11,688 bases of DNA from an uncultured Bdellovibrio sp. (GTDB taxonomy: Bacteria; Bdellovibrionota; Bdellovibrionia; Bdellovibrionales; Bdellovibrionaceae), in contig NZ_CAMLDV010000112.1 in the NCBI RefSeq assembly GCF_946478835.1, positions 1 through 11,688 on the forward strand, given 5' to 3'. Of the stretch, positions 1-6,760 are shown piece after piece. The notes beneath the pieces are model-generated. The model worked only from the letters and a program-made list of their open reading frames with translations, was not told the origin of the DNA and searched no databases. Each line of letters starts with the position of its first letter. The first letter of the stretch is position 1. The translations under genes were made by a program, and so were the position numbers.

Positions 1-802
1 TGACTTTTTCACCTAAAAGAAATTCATTGCTTTCAGGAATTTTCAAAACGACCTCACGCCCCCACGCGGGCAGAGATTGAATGCGCAGAAGTCTTTGCGG
101 AATAGGTACGATGCGCGAACCCACACTGATGACTTGCCCTTGCACTTTCGCTCCCGCAACAGAAGACACCACCATCGTTTGTCCCACCTTTACAGACGAA
201 CGCAGATTTTCATTCACATATCCGCTCACATAAGTAGGATTGATTGGCACCAAGGTGATTAGCGGCGCAAAAGCGGGAGCTTTTTCACCATCCTTAAAAT
301 TTACGCTACCAACGGCGCCATCGACTTCCGAAAAAACAAAAAGGTTACGAAGTTTACTTTCGATCAAGTCGATTTCACGTTTCGTATCATTCAGTTCGAC
401 TTGCAAGGGATCTGCCGAATCGGGCAAATGTGGAATATCTCGGGCAAGCAAGGAAATTTGTTTACGCAATTTGATTTCCGCTGAAAGACGGTCAAAGCGG
501 GCTCGCAGCGTGCGCAATTGCAAATCAAGATCCGCCTGACTGAGTTCAATCAGCAAATCACCTTTTTTAACAATTTGATTTGGTAAAACATGCACGTGCT
601 TGATCTCTACGGAACTATCGAAATTGACATGATATTCCCGTGACTCAGCGACGCCTAAGATACTCACCGAATCCGTTCCTAACACCAGACCAAAACACAG
701 AATGGAGACCACGGCACAACACCAACAGCCAAAGAGAAAACGATTGTCGTGTCCAACAACATCAGAAAAAAAAGATTTGAAAAATGCTTTGAGGGTTTTC
801 AT
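1..802 (-). CDS. HlyD-family membrane fusion (periplasmic adaptor) protein, C-terminus cut by window edge
   Basis: I translated 267 codons from an ATG at 802; the frame is open to position 1, so the C-terminus is missing. There is a short basic N-terminus, then one membrane segment at about residues 24-42 that is unusually Cys-rich (C26, C28, C29, C36). Next comes a lipoyl/barrel-sandwich half (about 55-88, with the KKGDLLIEL type turn), a short helical hairpin (about 90-150) rich in Leu, Arg and Glu, the second lipoyl half with the VDGAVGSV motif, and a beta-barrel domain. This order is that of HlyD/EmrA-type adaptors, which link an inner-membrane transporter or synthase to the periplasm or outer membrane. 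The ATG lies one base after the stop of the DUF4956 gene, whose last codons supply a GAGG ribosome site, so the two are probably translationally coupled. The substrate cannot be told; the transporter partner is probably just outside the window. Confidence 0.85.
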   Translation of the reverse strand, partial: MKTLKAFFKSFFSDVVGHDNRFLFGCWCCAVVSILCFGLVLGTDSVSILGVAESREYHVNFDSSVEIKHVHVLPNQIVKKGDLLIELSQADLDLQLRTLRARFDRLSAEIKLRKQISLLARDIPHLPDSADPLQVELNDTKREIDLIESKLRNLFVFSEVDGAVGSVNFKDGEKAPAFAPLITLVPINPTYVSGYVNENLRSSVKVGQTMVVSSVAGAKVQGQVISVGSRIVPIPQRLLRIQSLPAWGREVVLKIPESNEFLLGEKV

Positions 803-803
803 T

Positions 804-1487
804 TTAAACCTCAATCACAGATTCTTGGTTCATAAAATTCAAACCACGCACCGACTGGACTTTCCCCAACTCTTCAATAAGCTGTGCTGACGTGGCTTGA
901 GGCTTCAAACGAATTTGGTAAGAAAAATCCAGCCGCTCCCCTTGTCCCACCTCGCGAATGGTCGCCAAAGCAAAATGACGACACTGTCCTTCAAGAACAT
1001 TCTCGACCAGACGTTGTTCATCAGCAGAGCGAGAAAGATTGAAACGCAGCAGTCCATCAAACTGAGGACCCGAAGCAAACGAGGACCCTTGTAGGACGAT
1101 CAGCGCGACGACAAAGCACGCGGTTCCAAGGATAGCTATGCCATAGGCATGAACGCCCGACGCCAAGCCTACAGCCAATGAAGCAAAAATAAAGAACATA
1201 TCACGGGGGTCTTTGATATTCGTACGAAAACGCAAAAGAGAAAGCGCGCCAATCATCCCAATACCACGAGCCACATTGTCACCGATCGCCTGCATGGCAA
1301 TAGCAATCACAATGGGAAGCAACACAAGACCATGCAAAAAATTAAGAGAATAGGAAAGCCCGCGAAAGGTCTTCACATAAATCAAAGCCAACACAGTCCC
1401 CAAAACAAAACTCAGAAGAAACGCGTAGATGATAGAGATCCATGTCGGGTTCGCAAAAGAAGAATTCAGAACAGAAAAATCCAACAT
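804..1487 (-). CDS. DUF4956-family multi-pass membrane protein
   Basis: A 227-residue protein from the ATG at 1487. It has about four membrane segments (roughly 18-38, 52-68, 96-112, 114-134) and a soluble C-terminal domain of about 90 residues. The loop near residues 68-96 carries the family signature: GDNVARG, then GALSLLRFRT and KDPRD. DUF4956 proteins are often encoded near VTC-type polyphosphate polymerases or CotH-like proteins; their biochemical role is not established. Here the partner is instead a HlyD-type adaptor one base downstream. The frame stays open upstream, with possible starts at 1520 (ATG) and 1625 (GTG). I prefer 1487 because a GGGGG stretch lies 5 bases before it, the family usually begins just before the first membrane helix, and the extra upstream residues look non-coding. 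The family call is firm; the start is moderately sure. Confidence 0.85.
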   Translation of the reverse strand: MLDFSVLNSSFANPTWISIIYAFLLSFVLGTVLALIYVKTFRGLSYSLNFLHGLVLLPIVIAIAMQAIGDNVARGIGMIGALSLLRFRTNIKDPRDMFFIFASLAVGLASGVHAYGIAILGTACFVVALIVLQGSSFASGPQFDGLLRFNLSRSADEQRLVENVLEGQCRHFALATIREVGQGERLDFSYQIRLKPQATSAQLIEELGKVQSVRGLNFMNQESVIEV

Positions 1488-1560
1488 CGAAGCCCCCAAG
1501 TAAAAAAAGGCTTTATCCATTCTGACCGACGATTTTTCAAGAACAACGACTTTCAAACAC

Positions 1561-1578
1561 GGATGTATATCAACATCC
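1561..1578 (-). promoter_or_regulatory. Possible extended -10 promoter inside a dyad, upstream of the DUF4956 gene
   Basis: On the minus strand TGATATACA (extended -10 form TGnTATAAT, four of six core bases) sits inside a perfect 6-base inverted repeat, GGATGT-N6-ACATCC. A transcript from here would begin near 1557 and leave about 70 bases before the preferred ATG at 1487. No good -35 was found. The dyad could be an operator or a chance match. Confidence 0.3.
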
Positions 1579-1631
1579 AATTTCAAAGAAGAAATGCAAA
1601 ATTTTAAACTGGAGACAATAAACACGAAGTC

Positions 1632-1740
1632 TTTTAAGAGGGTGATTTGGCAGTTTTATCAAGGCGCAAGGAGAAAGGCGTACGCCTGTACGCCGCCGAC
1701 GCAGCAACGCAGAGAAAACTGTCAAGGCACCCTTTTAAAA
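1632..1740. repeat. Long imperfect palindrome with central hairpin (intergenic repeat-like element)
   Basis: Outer arms 1632-1657 and 1715-1740 are complementary at 22 of 26 positions. Three of the four others are G/T pairs when read on the plus strand. The centre holds GGCGTAC-GCCT-GTACGCC (1677-1694), itself containing the 12-base perfect palindrome AGGCGTACGCCT. Inner stretches match only loosely. The element fills the gap between the barrel gene and the DUF4956 leader, and its right arm includes the last Phe codon and stop of the barrel gene. It looks like a dispersed intergenic palindrome, possibly acting as an mRNA 3' end structure. No target-site duplication is visible. Confidence 0.75.
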
Positions 1741-2469
1741 ACGGAAGCCTAGTTTGCCGCTGTATATTGAATCGTTGTAACGATCAATCTGCAAAGCAAT
1801 AAACATTTTAGCAATATCAACATTGATCCCAAAGACACTGTGGCCTTCAAGAATATCTTCTTCCACAGTTGTTTGATTGTCTGTAATTCCATCAGCGCCA
1901 CCGATAAAGCGGCCGATCGCACGCACCTGACCGGCGCCGACATAAATCGCGACATTGTCCATAGCCACAGTGGCAATCACATCGCCACCCAAAGTAGAGA
2001 CATTGATTAAGTTAGAAAAATTGGCACCGCCGCCATAAATCATCGCCGTCAGTGTTAAAGGAAAAAAGTGAGCTTCGTAAAAACCCCAGCGCACCTGCGC
2101 GCCGTAACTCTGAATATCTTCGTTTTGTCCAAATGGAGTAAAGTACACGTGGGTGTCGATATTATAGTAAAGACCCTTTCCCAAAGTAAGCGTGTAGTAA
2201 TTGTACTCGCCTTTATCCGTCGTTTTACTGCCCAGGCTTGCTAAATCCTCGACGGGAATAAATTCGGAAGAAACACCTATTTCCACGCCGGAATATCCAC
2301 CCAGCGGATAAGGGTTGTCCAAAATCTTTGATGCGGACCCCAAACCTAAAATTTGCAAGACGCGAATACGATCTTCTTTATTGAGATTTTTTGGCAAAGC
2401 CGTGTTCGCCTGAGCAGAAAACACAGAAATAGAAAAAGCTAAAAAAACAATAAGGCGAAGAAATTTCAT
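1735..2469 (-). CDS. Probable outer-membrane beta-barrel protein, family not recognised
   Basis: A 244-residue secreted protein. A clear signal peptide occupies residues 1-21 (basic start, hydrophobic core, then FSAQA before NTA). The mature part has many short alternating strands with Tyr, Gly and aromatic girdle residues (for example YNYYTLTLGKGLYYNID and VAIYVGAGQVRAIGRF). It ends in GKLGFRF with a terminal Phe, the usual recognition feature for barrel insertion by BAM. About eight strands seem likely, but I did not model it. The ATG at 2469 has only a weak AAGG site two bases away. It lies 38 bases after the preceding minus-strand gene and may be co-transcribed with it. Its stop codon is inside the 1632-1740 palindrome. 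No enzyme motif is visible; pore, adhesin or structural roles are all open. Confidence 0.8.
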   Translation of the reverse strand: MKFLRLIVFLAFSISVFSAQANTALPKNLNKEDRIRVLQILGLGSASKILDNPYPLGGYSGVEIGVSSEFIPVEDLASLGSKTTDKGEYNYYTLTLGKGLYYNIDTHVYFTPFGQNEDIQSYGAQVRWGFYEAHFFPLTLTAMIYGGGANFSNLINVSTLGGDVIATVAMDNVAIYVGAGQVRAIGRFIGGADGITDNQTTVEEDILEGHSVFGINVDIAKMFIALQIDRYNDSIYSGKLGFRF

Positions 2470-2489
2470 CGCCTTATTCTTGTCATAAA

Positions 2490-2511
2490 TTAAAGGGCTG
2501 TCCAGCTTTAA
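2490..2511 (-). other. Small stem-loop at the stop of the membrane-anchored helical protein gene
   Basis: The minus strand reads TTAAAGCTG-GA-CAGCCCTTTAA followed by TTTATG, which pairs with one or two bulged bases. It overlaps the stop codon of the upstream gene and precedes the barrel gene. The T-tract is too poor for a confident intrinsic terminator; partial attenuation or an mRNA-processing structure is possible. Confidence 0.3.
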
Positions 2512-3557
2512 AGAGCTGCCACCGTCGTTTGAATTTGACTCAAAGCTGTATCTGCCAAGCTTTTGATTGCAGGGTCAGAGCTTTGTGCAAGCTGTTGAAA
2601 GATCGGAATGAACTTAGAGTAACTCGCCACCGAACTTGTTGTCACATCGCCACGAGAATTACGTGGATCTGTCGGCGTACCTTCTTTCGCTTTTCTATAG
2701 CCTTCCAAAACGACCTGTGCCGCTGTTTCAACAACATCTGCATTGGCGCTGCCTAGAGCGCTTGCCAAAATTGGAAGACGTGCAGTCACTGCATAACTCA
2801 TCAGATAAGCGTGAGCTTGAGTTTGAACTTCAGGAGCCAATTGCTCGTAGTATTGAGCCGTGATTGAGAAACTCTTTACGTTGTAAGCCGCTTTTGCCGC
2901 CACTAAACCCAAAGCTTGAGTCTCTGATTTATTCGAGCGATAAAGATCTGTCACAATCGCATAGTAAGTTTGATCGTCGATTTCTTTGTTTTCAAAAGCC
3001 TGGATCAATTTCGCTACATTTTCTTTTGTAGGCTGTGCTCTTAAAAGAGCCGTCCATTGATCACCGCTCAAATTATTTTTAGCTTGTTGCTGCGGGTTTT
3101 TATCAGGACTGCTGTCATTCACAACGTTTTCGACACGTGAATTTGAGCCACCGCCGTTCATAAAGCCATCTTCACCCCAAGTCACTTTTGTGTCAGCGCC
3201 CACGATTTGAACGTCGACCGATTTCTTAGGATCTTCCGCTTTTTTCTCTGCATTTTTCTTTTGCGCCACGGCTTTCGGAGCCACAGGAGCCACTGGTTTT
3301 TTGGCTTCTGCTGTCTTTTTCGCTTCTTCTTTTTTCTTAGCAAAAGGATTCACGTATTTACGGGAGACTTCACGATCACCAAGGTCAAACAAAGCCGCCA
3401 GGAAAGAGTTCTTAGGGCGAGGCATTTCATAAATCACATCTTGGACTTCGTTAAGCACTGATTGAACAGGGGATTTCAAAACGTAGCTGAGTCCTGCCAC
3501 CATCACCAGTGTCAGACCTAGAATCGACATTTCGAGTTTTTTATCTGTGAAGCTCAT
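2508..3557 (-). CDS. Single-pass membrane protein with Lys/Ala-rich linker and helical C-terminal domain
   Basis: A 349-residue protein of no family I recognise. A short cytoplasmic start is followed by a membrane helix at about residues 12-27 and a segment of about 45 residues. Then comes a highly charged linker rich in Lys, Ala, Glu and Pro (about 73-115), a Gly/Ser/Asn-rich low-complexity stretch (about 133-163), and an all-helical C-terminal half with repeat-like helix pairs suggestive of HEAT or TPR-type solenoids. The layout (membrane anchor, extended Lys/Ala/Pro spacer, folded tip) resembles TonB- or TolA-like periplasm-spanning proteins, but I see no sequence match to either. The ATG at 3557 has a strong AGGAGG (3563-3568) five bases upstream. 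The next gene is a probable outer-membrane barrel, which fits an envelope-spanning role; this is inference. Confidence 0.85.
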   Translation of the reverse strand: MSFTDKKLEMSILGLTLVMVAGLSYVLKSPVQSVLNEVQDVIYEMPRPKNSFLAALFDLGDREVSRKYVNPFAKKKEEAKKTAEAKKPVAPVAPKAVAQKKNAEKKAEDPKKSVDVQIVGADTKVTWGEDGFMNGGGSNSRVENVVNDSSPDKNPQQQAKNNLSGDQWTALLRAQPTKENVAKLIQAFENKEIDDQTYYAIVTDLYRSNKSETQALGLVAAKAAYNVKSFSITAQYYEQLAPEVQTQAHAYLMSYAVTARLPILASALGSANADVVETAAQVVLEGYRKAKEGTPTDPRNSRGDVTTSSVASYSKFIPIFQQLAQSSDPAIKSLADTALSQIQTTVAAL

Positions 3558-3570
3558 AGTAGCCTCCTGT

Positions 3571-3587
3571 TCTTACCATTAGTAAGA
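3571..3587 (-). promoter_or_regulatory. Hairpin just upstream of a strong ribosome binding site
   Basis: TCTTAC-CATTA-GTAAGA is a perfect 6-base stem with a 5-base loop, ending two bases before the AGGAGG of the gene starting at 3557. Its place fits an mRNA leader hairpin or a small operator. The rest of the 132-base gap (3558-3689) shows no convincing promoter; TATATA at about 3613-3618 is the best -10 look-alike, without a matching -35. Confidence 0.3.
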
Positions 3588-3689
3588 GCAGTGCTTATGC
3601 CACCTTAGAGCGTATATAGACGAGTTGGCACAGCTCACTCTGAGACAGGGACAAACTTGCGTCTGGCACTGTCTAGAAATCCAACAGTC

Positions 3690-4067
3690 TCAACTTGAGG
3701 CGCCCGGACAGAAACCAGGACGAGGACCAATAGAGGGGAACTGACGGCAGGTATCGGGGCGTTTTTCATAGACGGTGCACAGACGTGTTTTGGAGTCTAA
3801 GAAATAACAGTCGCGGTTGGCTTTTTGCGAGAGCATGAAGAACTCGGTGCCCTGACGGTAGGACACGATATAGCCTTCTTTCATCAACCGTTTTGCGAGT
3901 TTTTTGATAGAGCCTTGCGCCTCATCTTCGCTGCAAAGCCCTAAACGAATAAGATCTGAAATCTTGATTTCCACCGGCATCGTACAACAGCCGCCCCAGC
4001 AGCCTTTGCACATACCTGTGCGATAGGGTTTCCATGTTGAGGGGCGGTCGATGTCGGGTTTTTTCAT
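3690..4067 (-). CDS. YkgJ-family cysteine-cluster protein
   Basis: A 125-residue cytoplasmic protein with the Cys pattern of the YkgJ/UPF0153 family, proposed to bind zinc or an iron-sulfur cluster. It has CxxCxxxCC at C20, C23, C27 and C28, then CYFLD at C87, C97 in the CTVY motif, C107 in RPDTCRQFP, and C120 near the end. All expected cysteines are present, with one extra at C45. There is no signal peptide or membrane helix. The ATG at 4067 lies 19 bases after the deacetylase stop, so co-transcription with it is likely, although its ribosome site is poor. The function is unknown in the family. The link to polysaccharide modification is by position only and could be accidental. The family assignment is sure; the role is not. 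Confidence 0.88.
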   Translation of the reverse strand: MKKPDIDRPSTWKPYRTGMCKGCWGGCCTMPVEIKISDLIRLGLCSEDEAQGSIKKLAKRLMKEGYIVSYRQGTEFFMLSQKANRDCYFLDSKTRLCTVYEKRPDTCRQFPSIGPRPGFCPGASS

Positions 4068-4086
4068 CTTAACTACTAACTAAAAA

Positions 4087-5223
4087 CTAAGGCTGTCTTT
4101 TTCTAACAAGTTTACTGTTGTATCGTGCAGACGGATCTGACGACTGAAGTAATACAATACTGTACCCACGGTTGTAAATCTCGCGAAGGAATTGCGGCAT
4201 CACTTCTGCCGTTTTTCTTTGAATATCATGGAAAAGAATCAATCCACGACCACGAGCATCCAATTGTGCAAGCGTATTGCGAAGCATTGTCTCATTAGGC
4301 TGAGCCTTCCAGTCTTCACTGTCGATAGACCAGTAGAACTCACCTGTTGAGTTTGTTCTTAAGAAATTCTTCAGTTCAGGAGATGACTCTCCATAAGGGA
4401 AACGGAAGAAAGGATCAACCCACCCAAGCACATCGTAAACGGCCTGATGTCCACCTTTAATTTCCGCAACCGCTTCATCAAAAGAGAAAACGTGACCATT
4501 GGTTTTACGACAAGCTGAACTTGTTCCTAAACAAGCGTGAGTGACCGAATGAGAACCCACGGCGTGCCCATCGGCTGCGACCTTTTTCACGATCTCTGGA
4601 TTCAAACGAACGTTTTTACCCATGTGGAAGAAGATCACTTTTGCATTCACTTCTTTTAAAGAACGCAAGATAGATTCTGTATAAAGATTGCTTGGACCAT
4701 CGTCAAAACTGATGATCACTTCCTTACGAACCACATCACCTGTCACGGCGAAGTAACCAGCCGACGTATCGCGTTTTTGCACATTTGTCGGGAATTGGAA
4801 TCTATTTTGGGACGGCTGTGCACTCAACGCATTCACGGCCACTGACAAACGGGATCTTTCAGATTCATGGTATTGCTCAAGCTTTTCCAACAATTGCTCT
4901 TTGCATGAACTTACCAATGCTCTATTGTTAACGTCGTTCAATTCATTTTCAAATAAAGTCAAAGATTGACCATCTAAAGTATTAAGCTCTTTGCAAAGAT
5001 CTTCTTTCAACTGTTCCCGTTGAGAAGCATCCTGCATAAAATCTTGGCGCCATTGCGCAAACAAAACTTCAGGGTTGGCTTTGGATTGTTCCCATTCCAT
5101 CAGCGACTGCGCGTTTTGGTTATCAGTCACGGCTTGCTGTACGTTCTTACCTACTTGGCTTCCACAACCAATAAGAGAACCTGCTGCCAAAACTGTAAAT
5201 GCACTAAGGATTACATTCTTCAT
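4087..5223 (-). CDS. NodB-type polysaccharide deacetylase, predicted lipoprotein
   Basis: A 378-residue carbohydrate esterase family 4 enzyme, expected to remove N- or O-acetyl groups from a polysaccharide using a divalent metal. A lipobox SLIGC places the acylated Cys at residue 20, and Gly follows it rather than Asp, so outer-membrane sorting is likely. Residues 21-165 are a helical, Gln- and Glu-rich region with no known domain. The NodB domain follows with every motif intact: SFDDGP (D174, D175), HSVTH (H225, H229), RFPYG (274-278), DSEDW (301-305) and LFHD (H332, D333). Two Cys (C231, C238) flank a small insert after motif 2 and could form a disulfide. I chose the ATG at 5223 over the in-frame GTG at 5229: a TAGGTG ribosome site precedes it and a typical signal peptide follows. 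It starts 6 bases after the co-polymerase stop, so the two genes are one unit. Confidence 0.93.
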   Translation of the reverse strand: MKNVILSAFTVLAAGSLIGCGSQVGKNVQQAVTDNQNAQSLMEWEQSKANPEVLFAQWRQDFMQDASQREQLKEDLCKELNTLDGQSLTLFENELNDVNNRALVSSCKEQLLEKLEQYHESERSRLSVAVNALSAQPSQNRFQFPTNVQKRDTSAGYFAVTGDVVRKEVIISFDDGPSNLYTESILRSLKEVNAKVIFFHMGKNVRLNPEIVKKVAADGHAVGSHSVTHACLGTSSACRKTNGHVFSFDEAVAEIKGGHQAVYDVLGWVDPFFRFPYGESSPELKNFLRTNSTGEFYWSIDSEDWKAQPNETMLRNTLAQLDARGRGLILFHDIQRKTAEVMPQFLREIYNRGYSIVLLQSSDPSARYNSKLVRKRQP

Positions 5224-5229
5224 AAGCAC

Positions 5230-6648
5230 CTACTGTGATACGTCTGTCCCCTGCCCAACGTTTAGAACATTCCAAGCCACTTTCTGTTGCTCGTCCCCTT
5301 GTTCGTTTTCTTTTCCAGCCTCCGGCTTTTTCAAACTAAATTTAATTTTGGAATTTTCGATAATCACACGCGGATCCACAGAGTGATTGTCGAAGATAAC
5401 CAAGTTGCGCGACGCTTGCGCCGTCACCACGTGAGGATTCCACAAGTATCTAAAGTAAATCACCAAAGATCCTACGAACTGACTAACAAGCAAAGAAAGA
5501 AGTCCTAAGCTTAAGAGTCCGATTTGTGGCAACGTCGTTTCCCAGCGGGCTTGCTCCATCACTTCAAAACGAGTGTCGATAGAGATTTTCTGCGCTTCCA
5601 ATTTCGCCAGTGAAGTGCTGAGTTCCTTGTAGCGATTGAACTCCAACTCTGATTTCTTTTTAAGATCTTCCACCATTTGCGCGGCAAACGGCAAAGTCTT
5701 CACTTCTTTTTTTAGACGGGCGATCGAAGACTGAACTTGCGACAACTTTTCTGAAAGTAAACTGTTTTCAATCTTCAAGGATTCAATCTTACCGCCAACG
5801 CCATAAAGAGCGCTTTCTCTTTGACCGGAGCGGCCGCGTTCCAAGTATTGAATCATTTTTTTGTTTTCAGCCATTTTCAATTTGATTTCGTTGGCGCGAA
5901 CCAAAAGATCAGAAACGTAGTCGCCCATCTTGTCTTTTGACGCCAACGGGAGAAGGTTCTCATCTTTATTTTGCATGTCTGCGAGCTGCTTACCCAACAA
6001 TACCAACTTCTGATCGGCCTCTTCTTTTTGTTTGGCCATGAAGTTTTCAACACGACCGATTTCATCCAGCTCGCGTTTTTTCAAAATCTCGGCGGCCAAT
6101 TCAGAAGCCGTATTTGACAGGAATAATGACATCGCTTTGATCGGCGTCACGACTACGACTTTGATTTCAAAGTCTGAGTCCAATTGTATTTTGGTCCACT
6201 TATCAAGGCGCTGCAAAAGCTCCGTTTTATCGTCCGCAGTTTTAACATTTTTGAGATAGTTGTTTTTCAAAATCTCATAACCTTTGCGCTCTTCCATCGT
6301 GATCAACGGGCTGTTGCCACGCTGTTGGATGCGCGCCAAAAGGGCGTCGTAAAACTCACGAGTTTTCAAATACTCAATGTGCTTTGAAAGAAGACTGCTG
6401 CCCTTTTTGGATTCCTGCACAGTTTTCGATAAACCAAAAAATTGATTAGAAAAGGCCTGCATTGCCGAGTTTTGGGAGTCATTAATAACAATTGTCGAGG
6501 AAGCGACAAACGGAATCTTAACGACGTAAACTAGAACGCTGATAGCGAACAAAGCGGCTGTAAACAACGCGAACATACGCCAGTGGGATAAATAAAGCTT
6601 AATAATTTCACCCACGGTTAATTCCGGTTCAATATGTTGATCACTCAT
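5230..6648 (-). CDS. Wzz-like polysaccharide co-polymerase (chain-length determinant), no kinase domain
   Basis: A 472-residue inner-membrane protein of the PCP/Wzz type, which controls chain length during Wzy-dependent polymerisation or export. The first membrane helix is at about 25-44 after a short cytoplasmic start. A large periplasmic domain follows with long coiled-coil stretches (about 190-230, 245-275, 285-365), and a second helix at about 375-397 is preceded by TTLPQIG, the Pro-bearing entry typical of this family. Unlike Wzc-type proteins, it ends in a cytoplasmic tail of about 75 residues with no Walker A/B or Tyr cluster. That tail is polar and charged (VDPRVIIENSKIKFSLKK and a Glu/Gln-rich run) and matches nothing I know. 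The ATG at 6648 has AGGTGGGG four bases upstream. The deacetylase gene follows at once, so substrate linkage is likely. Confidence 0.9.
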   Translation of the reverse strand: MSDQHIEPELTVGEIIKLYLSHWRMFALFTAALFAISVLVYVVKIPFVASSTIVINDSQNSAMQAFSNQFFGLSKTVQESKKGSSLLSKHIEYLKTREFYDALLARIQQRGNSPLITMEERKGYEILKNNYLKNVKTADDKTELLQRLDKWTKIQLDSDFEIKVVVVTPIKAMSLFLSNTASELAAEILKKRELDEIGRVENFMAKQKEEADQKLVLLGKQLADMQNKDENLLPLASKDKMGDYVSDLLVRANEIKLKMAENKKMIQYLERGRSGQRESALYGVGGKIESLKIENSLLSEKLSQVQSSIARLKKEVKTLPFAAQMVEDLKKKSELEFNRYKELSTSLAKLEAQKISIDTRFEVMEQARWETTLPQIGLLSLGLLSLLVSQFVGSLVIYFRYLWNPHVVTAQASRNLVIFDNHSVDPRVIIENSKIKFSLKKPEAGKENEQGDEQQKVAWNVLNVGQGTDVSQ

Positions 6649-6729
6649 ATTTCCCCACCTTCAAAGAGACTATGTGACATGTCCCTTCAAGCACTGGTTG
6701 TGCCACTGATTTTCAGCCTTGGCTTGTGT

Positions 6730-6750
6730 TTAATCTGTAATGAGGATTAA
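6730..6750 (-). other. Stem-loop in the gap between the MFS and co-polymerase genes
   Basis: TTAATC and GATTAA form a perfect 6-base stem with a 9-base loop. AGCC (6715-6718) and GGCT (6751-6754) could extend it, with an asymmetric bulge. It follows the stop of the co-polymerase promoter region in plus coordinates and lies just upstream of the MFS stop; on the transcript it comes just after the MFS stop. No T-run follows, so it is not a standard terminator. Elsewhere in 6649-6760 I see GACATGTC (a perfect 8-base palindrome) but no convincing promoter. Confidence 0.25.
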
Positions 6751-6760
6751 GGCTTTGAAA

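Noticed and set aside
77..539. Plus-strand open frames over the left edge
   Set aside because: They lie opposite the HlyD-type adaptor, whose domains are clearly recognisable on the minus strand.
1488..1625. N-terminal extension of the DUF4956 protein from the GTG at 1625
   Set aside because: The extra residues look non-coding, no ribosome site precedes the GTG, and a possible promoter lies inside the stretch.
3207..3461. Plus-strand open frame rich in Phe and Arg
   Set aside because: It is antisense to the Lys/Ala-rich linker of the membrane-anchored protein, whose composition creates it.
6661..6720. GACATGTC palindrome upstream of the co-polymerase gene as an operator
   Set aside because: An 8-base palindrome is expected by chance in a window of this size, and no second copy was seen.
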